Below, one piece after another: positions 9,126-20,085 of a stretch of DNA of 64,000 nt; position 1 is the stretch's first letter; each line of letters starts with the position of its first letter. Where the stretch lies: positions 33,566,992 to 33,630,991 of the forward strand of contig CM053329.1 in the NCBI GenBank assembly GCA_028583605.1, written 5' to 3'. This DNA is from Dastarcus helophoroides (lineage: Eukaryota; Arthropoda; Insecta; Coleoptera; Bothrideridae). A program made the position numbers and the translations under genes. Below the pieces are notes generated by a model, which was not told where the DNA came from, ran no database searches, and worked only from the letters and a program-made list of their open reading frames with translations.

Positions 9126-12100
9126 GCCAGGTAAGACACAGAGTTGTTGGACCCTCTTACAGTTGTTGGCCATTTAGTTACAAAACGCATGTATTAAGCT
9201 TTCTAAACCGAGTTCTTAAGTTTTCATACTTTTAATAAATGCCTTCAACACTGTAGCTTCCTTAGATGATGTGGTGATTTGACAACAGTCTAACAGTCTT
9301 AAATTCTGGTGAGAAAAAACGCGCAATTTAGTGTCGTCGAAAAACCTTGATATCTTGTAAAAACCTTAAGTGAGGAGCAAAAATAGGTAAACGAATATTT
9401 AAATTTTGTGACTATTTTCGGGATGCCTAAGATTTTGTCTTAATTATGAGGGTACAAATTTTGTTTTTCACGCGTTTCTAAGTCCTAACCTAAAATCCGA
9501 GATAATATAATTAAAGACCAACTACTGTAACAGCAATTTATTGTGATTTCAGTTGTTGGCCATGGCGGCCAATAACCGATTTTTTATTTCATTTATTTTA
9601 TATGCTTTTATATGCCCTTTTGACCTTTTTGGTAGTTATTTTTCAAAATGTTATAAATAATTTCTCAATTTTTTTTTGTTAAGCAGTTATTGGCCCTCGG
9701 CCAATAACTAAAATTTTGCTGCCCAATAACTATATAATAGGTGTTTCTTTCGCAGAATCTTATAATGGCTTGTAAATATAGTGAAGAGGATATTCAAAAT
9801 GCTTTAAGGGAAATAGGTAATGGAATGTGCATTCGAGAGGCTTCCAGAAAATTTCAAATACCTCGTGCAACTCTGCAATTTAGAAGGAGTAACAAGTTTG
9901 TGAAGACTGGCCATGGACCCTCTCCGATTCTTAACAAGTCTAAGGAATTAACTTTAATTCAATGGATCATCGAATGTCAGAGCAAGGGGTTTCTAAGGAG
10001 AAAAGAAGATGTGTTGCATTCTGTTAAGCATTTCTTAGACGAAAATGCAGGAAAAAACCCGTTTAAAAATAACTTTCCAGGCAATGGGTGGTATAAGTCC
10101 TTTTTAAGACACCACCCAAAACTATCATCTCGTACTGCAGAACTCGTTACAAATGCTAGCTTTAACATATCTTCAAAAGATATAAAAAAATGGTTTTCAG
10201 AAATAGAAAGATATTTAAATGACAAAGGGTATATCAACATTCTAAAAAATCCATCAAGAGTGTTTAATGGCGATGAAACTAACTTTCAATTGTGTCCTAA
10301 AATACCAAAGTATTAGCTCCCAAAGGCTCTCATAATGTTTATGAAGTCGAAAATGCTCCTTCAAAAGCGACCATAACAGCAATGTTTACATTCTCTGCTT
10401 CCGGACGAACATCACCCCCAATGATAATTTACCCTTATAAGCGGCTTCCAAATTACATTATTCAGTCAGTTCCAGAAAATGGGGAATTGGCGCAACAGAT
10501 ACCGGCTGGATGAAAGCAGAAACCTTTTATGAATATGTTTCAAATGTACTTTATCCATCTTTGGTAAAAGCGAAAACAAAACTTTCTATTATTCTTTTTC
10601 TTGACGGTCACAGTACACACTTAACTTTACAGCTTAGCAGCTTATGCAGCGAATTACAAATAGTGTTAATTTGCCTTTATCCAAATGCCACTCGTATACT
10701 TCAGCCAGCAGACGTAGCCTCATTTCAACCATTAAAAGCGGGATGGAAAAGAGCTGTTAACGAATGAAGAAGAGAAAATCCTACTCATTGCCTTACCAAG
10801 GAAAATTTTGCTCCAATATTACAAAAGGCTATAACAAATGGAAATAACCCCATTGGTATTGTAAATGGCTTTAGAGCTTGTGGCATTTGTCCTTGGAACG
10901 TAAATTCCAAATGTATTGGTCGAGATAACATTGACTGTGAAAGCCAAAATACAAATTTGACACAACATATTAAGTCAGGAAACGACGCCTTATCTTAAGA
11001 TACATTTGTAGAAAATTATAGGTTACGAGAAACTAAAAGAAATTACTTCTATAAATTATGATTCAAGTAAAGAGAATGTTATTCTTCAAAACTTATTAAA
11101 TCAATACCAAGCAGTAAAATATGCCCAAACAAATCTTAATAAAGAAGAAACAACAGCAATAATTACTAGAAAGGAAACTGTAAATAAACAAATATTTTCA
11201 AATGAAGTTTGTGACTCTATTACCTTGGAGTCAAGCAGTACCATCAAGACACACTTTTATATTGCAGATACCATTATTGAAGATTGCTCATCTATAGTCA
11301 ATGTAGATGAATAATGTCAAATCATAAATATAGAAGACATTCCAATAATAACAACTAATGAAAACTAATTTAGAGATAAATAATATTGAAAGCGAGTTCC
11401 TTGAAAGCAATTGCAATTTAAAGAGAAACCTACTATCTGAAGTGCCCGTCAATAAAAATCAGTCCTTGAAAAATATTCTGCAATGGCCCCTGACACCTCG
11501 GAGAAAAGGAAAAAGGCAAAATAAACGTGACCCATTTGTGTTAACGTCTACACAGTGGAAAAGACTAAAGACAGACCGAGAAGAAACAAAAAAGCAGAAA
11601 GAAATTGAGAAGGAGAGCAGAAAACAAAAACGACTAGAAAATAAAATAAAAAAGGAACAAATCAAAATCTAAAATACAAATCAAATAAAGAAACAACAGA
11701 TTAAAACCAAATCGTTAAACAATTCCATTGCTGAATCAACCAAAGTATTAGTAGGTAACAAATGTTTATTTGTTCCTAATTTATTTACACCATTTTCTAA
11801 ATATTCTTCCGAGGAAACTAGATTTTCATTACAAGATGAAAAATTGCGAAATGGGACAAAATCGTTGTTTCCATGAGTCTTCCGTGGAATCCAGTAAAAT
11901 TAATATAATTTCTAATGTCTTGTTAAGTAAAAAAAATGAAACGTCGCAAGAAACAGATTTTCTCGAATGAATTAAGTCCTAGTAAAAATATTTTTCTTAA
12001 TAATGGTATGTGTTACAGTTGCACTTCTAATCTTACACAAAATCAAAAGGGTGTAAGATGCGTCTCCTGCATTAGAGTGTACCATTTCAAATGCCTCAAG

Positions 12101-12406
12101 AAATTTAATTTGCACAAATCGAACGGACAGACATTGAATGCCTTTCATGTCTAAAGAAAAAATAACTGTTAATTTGCTTTAGTACTTAATTAGTAACTCA
12201 AAAATTATGTATGTATTTTTGTATTTATACTTTTATATTAACATATGTCGCAAAATAAATATTATAGAGTTTCTCAGGAGTGTTTTTTTTTTAATTTTAT
12301 AAAATAGACACATAACTTCTTTAGTATAGCAGCAGTGGCCAACAACTGTATATTCACTGGCCAGCAACTAAATTAGAGGGCCAATTAATTGTAATATTTA
12401 CCCATC
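9126..12406 (+). mobile_element. Pogo-like DNA transposon with subterminal repeats
   Basis: A transposon around the decayed transposase at 9765-12165. The clearest inverted repeat is 13 bp, CAGTTGTTGGCCA at 9160-9172 and its complement at 12336-12348, each flanked outward by TA. Similarity between the ends continues outward (GGTAA..., TTGG.CCCTCT..., GTTG.TGGCCA) to another TA at 9124-9125 and 12407-12408, so the true ends may be the outer pair. Variants of GGCCAAYAACT recur near the left end (about 9551, 9570, 9688, 9722) and in the outer right end (about 12359, 12379). They look like repeated transposase binding sites. Confidence 0.7.
9765..12165 (+). pseudogene. Pogo-like transposase with C-terminal PHD-like finger, broken
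   Basis: ATG at 9765 (MACKYSEED) opens a helix-turn-helix of the pipsqueak type (IREASRKFQIPRATL) followed by a CENP-B-like DNA-binding domain up to about residue 135. The DDE domain follows in pieces: FNGDETNF (first Asp), then a frameshift near 10305, another near 10480, LFLDGHSTHLTL (second Asp, about 10610), ILQPADVASFQPLK (third Asp, 35 residues between, DD35D), a TGA stop at about 10765, and VNGFRACGICPWN. A basic coiled-coil tail follows (11358-11672). From about 12022 there is a Cys/His cluster C-x2-C-x12-C-x2-C-x4-H-x2-C, with a last CLSC pair one frame away: a PHD-like finger. At least two frameshifts in the DDE domain plus nonsense changes make it dead. It is decayed but young enough to read. 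Confidence 0.85.
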
Positions 12407-12699
12407 TACATTATTAATGAAAATACCCAAAATATTTTAGGAGTTAACCAGAATTAGGTAAAACTAAATGAAAGAATAGGATTTCAGCTTTCTTTCGCTG
12501 AAAATATTAATCAAATTCACTTCATTGAAGAGCGTTTACCTCAATAACAAATAAGCAAAATCCTTAAAAGGCCAACAAATGTATGTCTTGCCCCATTCAC
12601 TTTCAAAATAAGGTAAAAATGTTTTTGCTCTTTTCATTTTGAAAGAAACATCGCAGATGCTCTATTGAATATTGCTTGACTTTTATTTAATTGAAGACA

Positions 12700-13250
12700 A
12701 TCAATATCTCCCAGGATTAGAGGTACGCCTTTCTTTCGTTGGACCAGCTGATCAGCTTTTTTTCTTACGTTTTTCTTCATCTGAGCCCAGCACATCTTTA
12801 ATGTGACCACCAAATACCTGTTTAAAAGCATTTTTTTATACCATGCGCACCATCACATATTACTACCGAAGGATTGATGGCTGTACCAAAAATGTTTTCC
12901 ACCCCAGTTCCCAGGGCCTCGAAGACAAAAAGAAAATCTTTAGTTCACTGATTTGCACAAACCGCCACTCCAAAGGTATGAAATGTTCTGACCTTGTCTG
13001 TAGTTCCGAACACTTATAACAGAAAACCTTGCCATATAAGCTTATATGTGGCATCAGCATAAACATGGCAAAGATTATGTGATTGTTTGAATAATTTTTT
13101 GGTTGATATAAAGAATCAAAAAGAAGGGAGGTCGCTGTAATCTATTTAGTGAGATACAATAAAAGCTTTATCTTCATTTTCTGGAACTGGAGAAGTGGTC
13201 GATGCAAAATTGTTCTAACTCCCCAAGACTTATCGGGTTAGGACCAAATT
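12700..13250 (-). pseudogene. MULE (Mutator-like) transposase relic
   Basis: Reading the minus strand from about 13240, stop-interrupted frames give FISTKKLFKQSHNLCH, then ADATYKLIWQGF (first catalytic Asp block), TFGVAVCANQ, TKDFLFVFEALGTGVE and VVICDGAHGIKKCF (second Asp block). The order and spacing are those of the MULE transposase domain. Several in-frame stops interrupt it, and neither the N-terminal zinc finger nor the terminal inverted repeats were found. Assignment rests on the motif order, as I recall the family; a profile search would settle it. Confidence 0.65.
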
Positions 13251-15909
13251 TTGAAGTTTTTAAAAAAGCCATATAATTATTTAATCGATGCTTTTTAAAA
13301 ACTAGAAACTACTTCTTTGCGAGAATGTCCAAAATCTGTTTAGGTTTTATTTTTGAATCCTTTTCAAACGGGGTACTTGTGGTTGTTTTAGTATGTCCAC
13401 TTATTTCAACTGTTGTTTTGGACGGTATGAAGCAATTCCTATCGATATAAAATTACATTTATATTTTTATAAAGTGCATTAGCATAGAAGGCAAAATATC
13501 ATTTAATAGCGAATTTAAATTTATCGAGCATTTATATTTTTATTTAGAGCATATTTGATTAAAATACCTACCACAATTTAGCGTGCAAATTTATATTTAT
13601 AATGTAATATTAATAAATATATAAGACATTTTCTAATATTTTATTCTGCGTTTTTAAATTTTTTATCGAGCATTTAGAATTTTATTAATATGCAAATTGC
13701 ATTAAAATACCGAGTTTTAATTACGATCCATTTTCATTGATATGGATTCAGCTTAACGCACGTCCCTGACTTGTTTATCAAACATGAGATAAAAGATTCT
13801 TTTTTAAAAGTATCATTCTTGCCAGGTCATCCAATAAGGTGATAGATTCACAAAAAGCAAAGAAATTCATCATCATCATCACATCATAAAAAACGTTCAG
13901 TGCAAATATTCAAATCACTGGCCCTCTCGTATTCAGAAACTGGAAGGCAGGTTTTGGAAGAAGTGAAAGTGGACGTGGACCAAGAAATAAATTCTCTTTG
14001 GTCCCAAATTAATAGCTTTAGGAAGATATTGTTTTAAAAAAATTGGAATAAGTTATTGTATTATGATCCTTATTGCCATTTTTGCCTGAAAGCGAGAATA
14101 TGTGCGAAATCTTATGGATGAATTTTTTGAGCAAAGTTGTTCTGGTTTTAGAGGTAGTAGACTTTTTGATGACCAATCATCCTAGGACTGAAATGACTGA
14201 ACTTTGAGCAAGATGACAACAAAATCAACTTATAATATAAATAACTTTCTAAAGCACTTCCCATTGATGAATTCAGCATTTTAAATATATGTAGTGTCTA
14301 AATGTCGTACTCATATGTTAAACATCACAAAACAAACTAATTTTTTAGTTCTTATACTTTTATTATGCGAAAAATTCCAAAAACAAATCAAATGATCTAC
14401 AGTTTCATTCCAAGTTGTACTTACTCCAATATACTGGATGAGACATTGGGTAGTCATCTCGGGTAGTATCGTCATCACCTGTCACGCACCTATCAAATAC
14501 ATAATGAACTGTCACTTTTCGCCTACCACCGGCATTTGGATCTGATTATTCCGTCCGTTTTTATTTTTACATCGACTTCCTAGTAGCGACCACGACGACA
14601 AGCGCGTTAAATCTATCTCTCCGATGCGACACTAAAAATCCGGCCCAAACACCTAATTCACTATGATGCAAAATAATATGATGGTTTATTTTTATTTTTA
14701 CATCGGATAATAGATCGCGTACGCCGGCATATCTCCAATCTATTGCGGACGCCTTGTTTATGCTATTTAGGATAAGAAAAATATACAAACAATCGGTACG
14801 GGGAAGAAAGTCCCTCGTCTATTTTCAGACAAAAGACCTGTAGGCTCTTTCCAACTTCTGGAAGCAGATTATGTTTGATTAACTTTTAAGGCTAAAAATA
14901 CATCCATCGCGGAAAGAAATATAGACGTAAATTACGGATTAATTATAAAGAACTCCCATGAAAGCCCGCTAGATAAATATTTATGTCATGCTCAAGAAAA
15001 ACGCTGTAAATAGGGAAATCAATTTGACCATCAGAAATGGTAACAAGATTATGTCAACACTGCCGAGGCAAAACCAAAACTTAACGTCCCCAACATTGAT
15101 AGATTTGTACTGGGTGAAAACTTTAACTGGAATAAATTTATTAAAACAGCACCAAAATCTTTCTGAGAAAATTCGTAAAACATGTGGATTTTGTTCCAGA
15201 CTTTTCACATTTTAGGGTAGTTTTTGTCTTTTCCCTACAGGTAGGTGAAAACAAATCCCAAATTATTTTTATTGAATGGTACTTACATATGTCTTGCGGC
15301 GTAGCCTCTCGTTGACCTTCTTCAGTTTGAGCTTTGCCATCATTCATGGACGCACATTTAAAACATTGCTTGTATAAAAACCTACTTTTAAAAATATTCG
15401 TAGCTCATCTTTTCTTAATTTTGCTTTCTATAGCAAATTAATATTGCACTGTAATCCAAAACAGATATTGCGTTGTAATCCACTTAAAAATGTCTTTCCA
15501 ATGATGGATCAGAATATACCAATTAATTTGACAAAGCAAGTTGGTTCTCTTTCCTTTCTATGGCAAAAATACAAAAACCATCCAAAAATGTAAAAAAAAT
15601 TTTTGAACAAAGTCAACCTGTTTTAGGAATTTTGTCAGAAGCTCTTGATTCACTTTTACAGAATTTATTGTACTTAAAGTCTCCATCCTAAACATTTCTT
15701 CAATATCTCAAAAAAGTTTTGGGTCGCAATCAACTAAACACAAATACATAATGAGTATGAGCGCATACTTCTGAATACACTGAATCAAACCCGTAATTAG
15801 GATATTTTTCGAAGGAGGCTGCGATCCTTCTGCTAAAACTAACTAACCTTTGTTTGCGTTTAAGTTAGATCTAAAAAGCCACGGTCCAATACTACTTTAC
15901 TATTAATAT
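13251..15909. other. Gene-free AT-rich stretch
   Basis: No gene recognised. It contains a short (CAT)n-like run near 13870 and two related segments (TTTTTATTTTTACATCG at about 14558 and 14687) that hint at an old duplication. Short open frames on both strands around 14980-15350 overlap one another and lack any domain. Confidence 0.5.
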
Positions 15910-16219
15910 TGTTGCGGGCTATCGGTTCGAAATGATTATTACCCGTGTATCATAAGCACTTTATTTCCAAACTAAACCCGGAACACTACAACTGAATAAT
16001 TGACTTCTAACTACTAACTCACTAACTCACTAACTAACTACACTGACTCTAACTGACTCCAGGGAAAGGCGATCGCAGATAAGGCTTATCGTTTGCCGAC
16101 ATTTCTGGAACGCTTATCTGCCCTTTGCTTCGTTATCGCGGCCCTATCGTTTTCCCCTTATCAGATCTTTCTAGAACATTTTCTTAAGTACTAAACTCTA
16201 CAATTTACATTTCGTTACA
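15910..16219 (-). repeat. 3' LTR of the gypsy element
   Basis: 310 bp, TGTTGCGGGC to TTTCGTTACA. Compared with the 5' LTR it lacks 27 bp, including the TATA-containing segment, and differs at scattered positions, showing that the insertion is not recent. Confidence 0.88.
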
Positions 16220-16232
16220 CTGCCTTCCCCTT
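16220..16232 (-). other. Polypurine tract
   Basis: Minus strand AAGGGGAAGGCAG directly abuts the 3' LTR, the expected place for plus-strand priming. Confidence 0.7.
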
Positions 16233-16249
16233 AAGAATGATCGTCCCGA

Positions 16250-18220
16250 TCAGTTCCAATCAGTCACTTCGCCACTATACTTGCACAGTCTGTTCAGGTG
16301 TACCACTTTCATCTTACTCCTAGGGCTACGCTGTATACCAAGTCGTTGATCCTCTTCAGCACTTTGAACGGCCCTTCCAAAATGGCGTAAACCTCGGCGA
16401 AACTCTTTTCCTCGCTGAGGGTTGTATAGCCATACCAATTCGCCCTCACTGAAACCAGCATGGTTGGCATTCACGTCATATCTTGTTTTCATCCGGTCCG
16501 CCGCCAAGTTGATCTTCGTCCGCACCTGGGCATGCGTCTCCAATATCGCTTCCCTCAACGAAACCCCTCGTCTCCCTGGGGATCTGCCTTGGCGATCCAA
16601 ACACCAAGTCACACGGAAGCCGCAGTTTCCTCCCGAAGATCATCTTTGCCGGAGTCTGACCCGTAGTTTCATGAGTTGCCGCGCGATAGGCCATTAGAAA
16701 CAGTGGTAGATATCGGTCCCAGTCTTTCTGATGCATGAAAACGACCTTCGAAAGATGTGTCTCCAAGGTCCTGTTAAACCTTTTCACCATTCCATCAAAC
16801 TATGGATGAAAAGGTGTCGTTCGAGTTTCCTTTATTCCAAGAAGACGGCACACATCTTGAAAGACCCCCGATTCGAAGTTCCTTCCTTGGTCCGAGTGTA
16901 GTTCCAAGGAAACACCAAATCGACAGATGAAGTTGTCCACACTGTGGTAACTTCCTGGTTTGGGATGGCGTAAGCTTCAGACCACTTACTGAAATAATCC
17001 ATGGCCACCAAGGTGTACTTGTTTCCATCGTCTGATGCTAGAAACGGCCCTGCCACATCGATTGCAATTCTTTCAAAGGAGCTCCCACATTATACTGTTT
17101 CAGAGCCGCTTTGTTTCTTGTACGGAGACCCTTGGATGCAGCGCAGATGACACATTTTCGACACCACCGCTCGACGTCCTTCCTGCAGTTAACTCAATAG
17201 AAACGTTTCCGAATTTTCTCCAGGGTCTTGTTCATCCCCAAATATCCACCAGAGGTCCCGTTGTCTACCTCCCACAAGACTTGTGGAATCTTCTCCTGAG
17301 GTACCACCAACTGCAAGTTGACGCATTTTCCATCCGCGCTTTCCCATGCTCTCTTCAGTACCCCGTCCTCTACCTGAAGGGATTTCCATTGGATTCACAA
17401 ATTCTTAAGAGCTGGACTTTTGTCGGAAACTTGTTGCTATTCAGGTATATCTCCAGCTTCTTTCCATTCCAATATGGGTCCGATATCAGCATCGCTCTTC
17501 TGTAGCTGTCTAAGACCTTCAACAGCCCATCCATCTTCTGGCTGGACAGACGTGACCCTTACATCCACCATGCCCCATGATCCTCAACTCGTCTACAGTA
17601 TTTGCAATCCTCACAAGGTCTTCTGGATAAAGCGTCAGCGTTGTTATGCTGTCGTCCTGGTCGATGTGCACCTTAAAGTGATACTGTTGGAACCTTTCTA
17701 ATCATCTAGCCGTCTGTCCCTCTGCGTTCTTCATTCGAAGTAACCAAGAAAGCGCCCGAATAATCTGTCCTTGAACTTGGGACATCACAGCCCCAATACC
17801 GACGTTGCTGACATCAGTGTCTAACACGAACTTTCCATTCTGCTGAGGATTAGCTAAGATCAGGCTTGTGCACAAGGCGGACTTCAGTTTTCGAAAAGCG
17901 GTATCACAATCGGGAGTCCAGACATAAGGTGTTCTTCCTTCCGTTAGTCGATGTAGTGGCGCAGCGATATTGGCAAAACCTTTCACAAATCTTCTGTAAT
18001 AGGTGCACAACCCAATGAACTTCTTCAACTCCTGTTTTCCTTTAGGTCTGGGCCAGTCACGGATTGCTTGACTATTGCGTGCCACAGTAACTTTGGCTCC
18101 TGTGTCCTCTGTTGCCTGTACATTCCTTCCATCCATGCTGGCTTCTACCATCAAACTCTCCTTGGTCCTTTTTATCTGTTTGATGAAAAGAGCTTTGGGG
18201 GCTGGTTTCTTGACATTGGC
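16250..18220 (-). pseudogene. Gypsy pol remnant (protease start, RT end, RNase H, integrase)
   Basis: On the minus strand: a protease start with ATEDTGAKVTVA (about 18110-18065) runs in one frame straight into the RT C-terminus and RNase H start (WPRPKGKQELKKFIGLCTYY, then KFVLDTDVSNVGIGAVMSQ). The rest of the protease and the RT palm have been deleted, making an artificial fusion. Next come the RNase H end (HNNADALSRRPC, about 17650, other frame), the integrase zinc-binding region (TSGGYLGMNKTLEKIRKRFY stop VNCRKDVERWCRKC, about 17260-17130) in which the usual histidines are changed, the integrase core (YTLVAMDYFSKWSEAY, about 17010; VKRFNRTLETHLSKVV, about 16785) and a C-terminal tail (ENELVW-like GELVWLYNPQRGKEF). 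Several frameshifts and stops. Confidence 0.85.
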
Positions 18221-18499
18221 TAGTGAGTTCTTCTTCTCGCCGTGTTCTTTTCTTATGATTATTCAAAAGCTGCTAAGAGTAAAAATATGTTGAATTCAAG
18301 ATCCAAAAATTAGAAAGTTGGATCTTTAATTCGCTTTTCATAATTTTTCTCTGCGACCACTTTTTTTCAAATAACAACCACTTAAAAATCATTAACCACT
18401 TCGAAACCCATTACAATCATTCTAATTCATTCGCGGTGCATTTAACGAAAAATAACAATAGAACAATAATAATTCGTTAACTATTTCAGATAAATGTGC

Positions 18500-18856
18500 A
18501 TCTCAGTAGACACTGAACTTCTCCTGTGTTGCATTTTCCAAATCAACAAGCTTGCTGTTAAATTCTTCTTTGACTTCTCCAATCTCTTCTTACATTTCTT
18601 CTCTCATTCCTGTAATTTGTTCTTTCATTTTTGTAACGCCTTCTTCCATCTTTTTCGTTATATTTGCTAATAGACTATGCAATTCTTGTTTGTCTGCATT
18701 GCTTCTCTGTTCTTCTTGTCGTCTTTGTTCTTCATCTTGTTCTTTTTCTTGTCGTCTTCGTTCTTTCTTCTATTCTTTCTCCTCTTTGTCTTTAAACATT
18801 GCTTATAACGCTTGCAATTGTTGTTCCATTTTGGCAGATTTTAATCTTATTCCCAT
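18500..18856 (-). pseudogene. Gypsy gag coiled-coil remnant
   Basis: An ATG at 18856 on the minus strand opens a frame rich in Gln, Glu, Lys and Arg (ERRRQEKEQDEEQRRQEEQR), typical of the N-terminal coiled coil of gypsy gag proteins. Three in-frame stops interrupt about 115 codons. No capsid or zinc-knuckle part is left between here and the protease. Confidence 0.6.
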
Positions 18857-18987
18857 AAAGCGTTTTAAAATGTTCAAGGTTTTTCTTGAGGCGCCCCGTA
18901 TAACTACTTAACAGTTTAAAACGTCCGAGATAAAGTCAACTGCGGGACCACTTGGTGAATTTCTCCGAGTGATAGAACACAATAATA

Positions 18988-19005
18988 ATCACGCTTCTGA
19001 CACCA
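18988..19005 (-). other. Primer binding site
   Basis: Two bases inside the 5' LTR the minus strand reads TGGTGTCAGAAGCGTG. It starts with TGG, the complement of a tRNA CCA end, at the expected location. The tRNA was not identified. Confidence 0.65.
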
Positions 19006-19007
19006 GA

Positions 19008-19344
19008 TGTTGCGGGCTATCGGTTTGAAATGATTATTACACGTATATTATAAGCACTTTATTTCCAAACTAAACTCAAAACATTACAACTGAATAATTG
19101 ATTTCTAACTACTAACTCACTAACTAATTACACTGACTCTAACTGACTCGAGGCAAAGGCGACCACCTTATATAGTTTTGGCTCCCGGGTTCTAGAAAAA
19201 TTCCGTAGATAAGGCTTATCGTTTGCCGAAGTTACTGGAATGCTTATCCGCCGTTTGCTTCGTTATCGCGGCCGCTTTCCCCTTATCAGATCTTTTTAGA
19301 AAATTTTCTTACATACTAAATTCTACAATTTACATTTCGTTACA
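19008..19344 (-). repeat. 5' LTR of the gypsy element
   Basis: 337 bp, TGTTGCGGGC to TTTCGTTACA, aligned over its length with the 3' LTR except for a 27-bp block. Confidence 0.88.
19166..19175 (-). promoter_or_regulatory. TATA box in the gypsy 5' LTR
   Basis: Minus strand CTATATAAGG, within the block missing from the 3' LTR. Confidence 0.55.
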
Positions 19345-19996
19345 ATATTATTACTAAATACAGGTATACTAACATTTAAATAAAATAGACTAAAAACAAC
19401 TGTAGATGCTAACTTTTCTAATATTCTGACAAAGTAATTTAACAACAATTACTTTTATGATCCATCCAGTCTCATTTAAGTTTTGCCTGCTATTGTAACG
19501 CGGGACAATTAAATCATGTTGTCTATTTATCTTAATTTAATTTCTAAATAAAAACAGATATGTGGATAAGGTGATAAAATTACTCGAAAAATATTCCTTT
19601 TCTAAAATGTATCTTTGGATCGTCTTTTATAACTTGCACTTGTATGAAAAATGCCCCCAGAAAGTGCTCTATTTAAAGACATAGTTTGAAGTCAGCTGGG
19701 AAAAATTTTGTTTTTAATTTTTTTCAAATTTCGATTAAATTCATAATTTTAACTTTTATCGTAAATCTAAACTTTGCACCCGAACATTTGGAATTTGGAT
19801 ATTCTTTCTAAATTCTGGAAAATTAGAAGTTTTTTTTTAAGTTCAAGTTTCCTCTTAGCGTCCAACTTTTTTTCTAACTGGCTACAACTTCAATTCCTAC
19901 GTTTTTATTTTGGGCAATCTTAAAATTTCAATGTATAGGAAGTCGGAAGATTTTAATAACTTAAAGGCAATAGCAAGAAAGAAGATAAAAACAGCA

Positions 19997-20085
19997 AATG
20001 ACAGATCTTTTCAAGTCATTGTTAATGGCATCCTATTTGAGGCATTTGCTATACATGCAGGAGTATCCCAGGGGACTGTTCTGTA
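19997..20085 (+). pseudogene. LINE reverse-transcriptase fragment
   Basis: Reads NDRSFQVIVNGILFEAF, then AIHAGVSQGTVL and a stop. This matches the GVPQGSVLSP block and preceding strand of the Jockey-like LINE at 23868-25842 (VDGISSETFAIIAGVPRGSV). Only about 30 codons remain. Confidence 0.6.

Larger units (their letters stand above)
15906..19348 (-). mobile_element. Gypsy-type LTR retrotransposon, internally deleted
   Basis: Complete outline of a gypsy element on the minus strand: 5' LTR at 19344-19008, primer binding site, gag remnant, protease/RT/RNase H/integrase remnants in pol order, polypurine tract and 3' LTR at 16219-15910, with a 4-bp target duplication ATAT (15906-15909, 19345-19348). 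The internal region is under 2.8 kb, about half the usual length, because most of gag, protease and the RT palm are missing. Numerous stops and frameshifts mean it cannot move by itself. Confidence 0.88.

Noticed and set aside
17035..17701. Long plus-strand frames of up to 156 codons
   Set aside because: Antisense shadows of the gypsy integrase and RNase H remnants on the minus strand.
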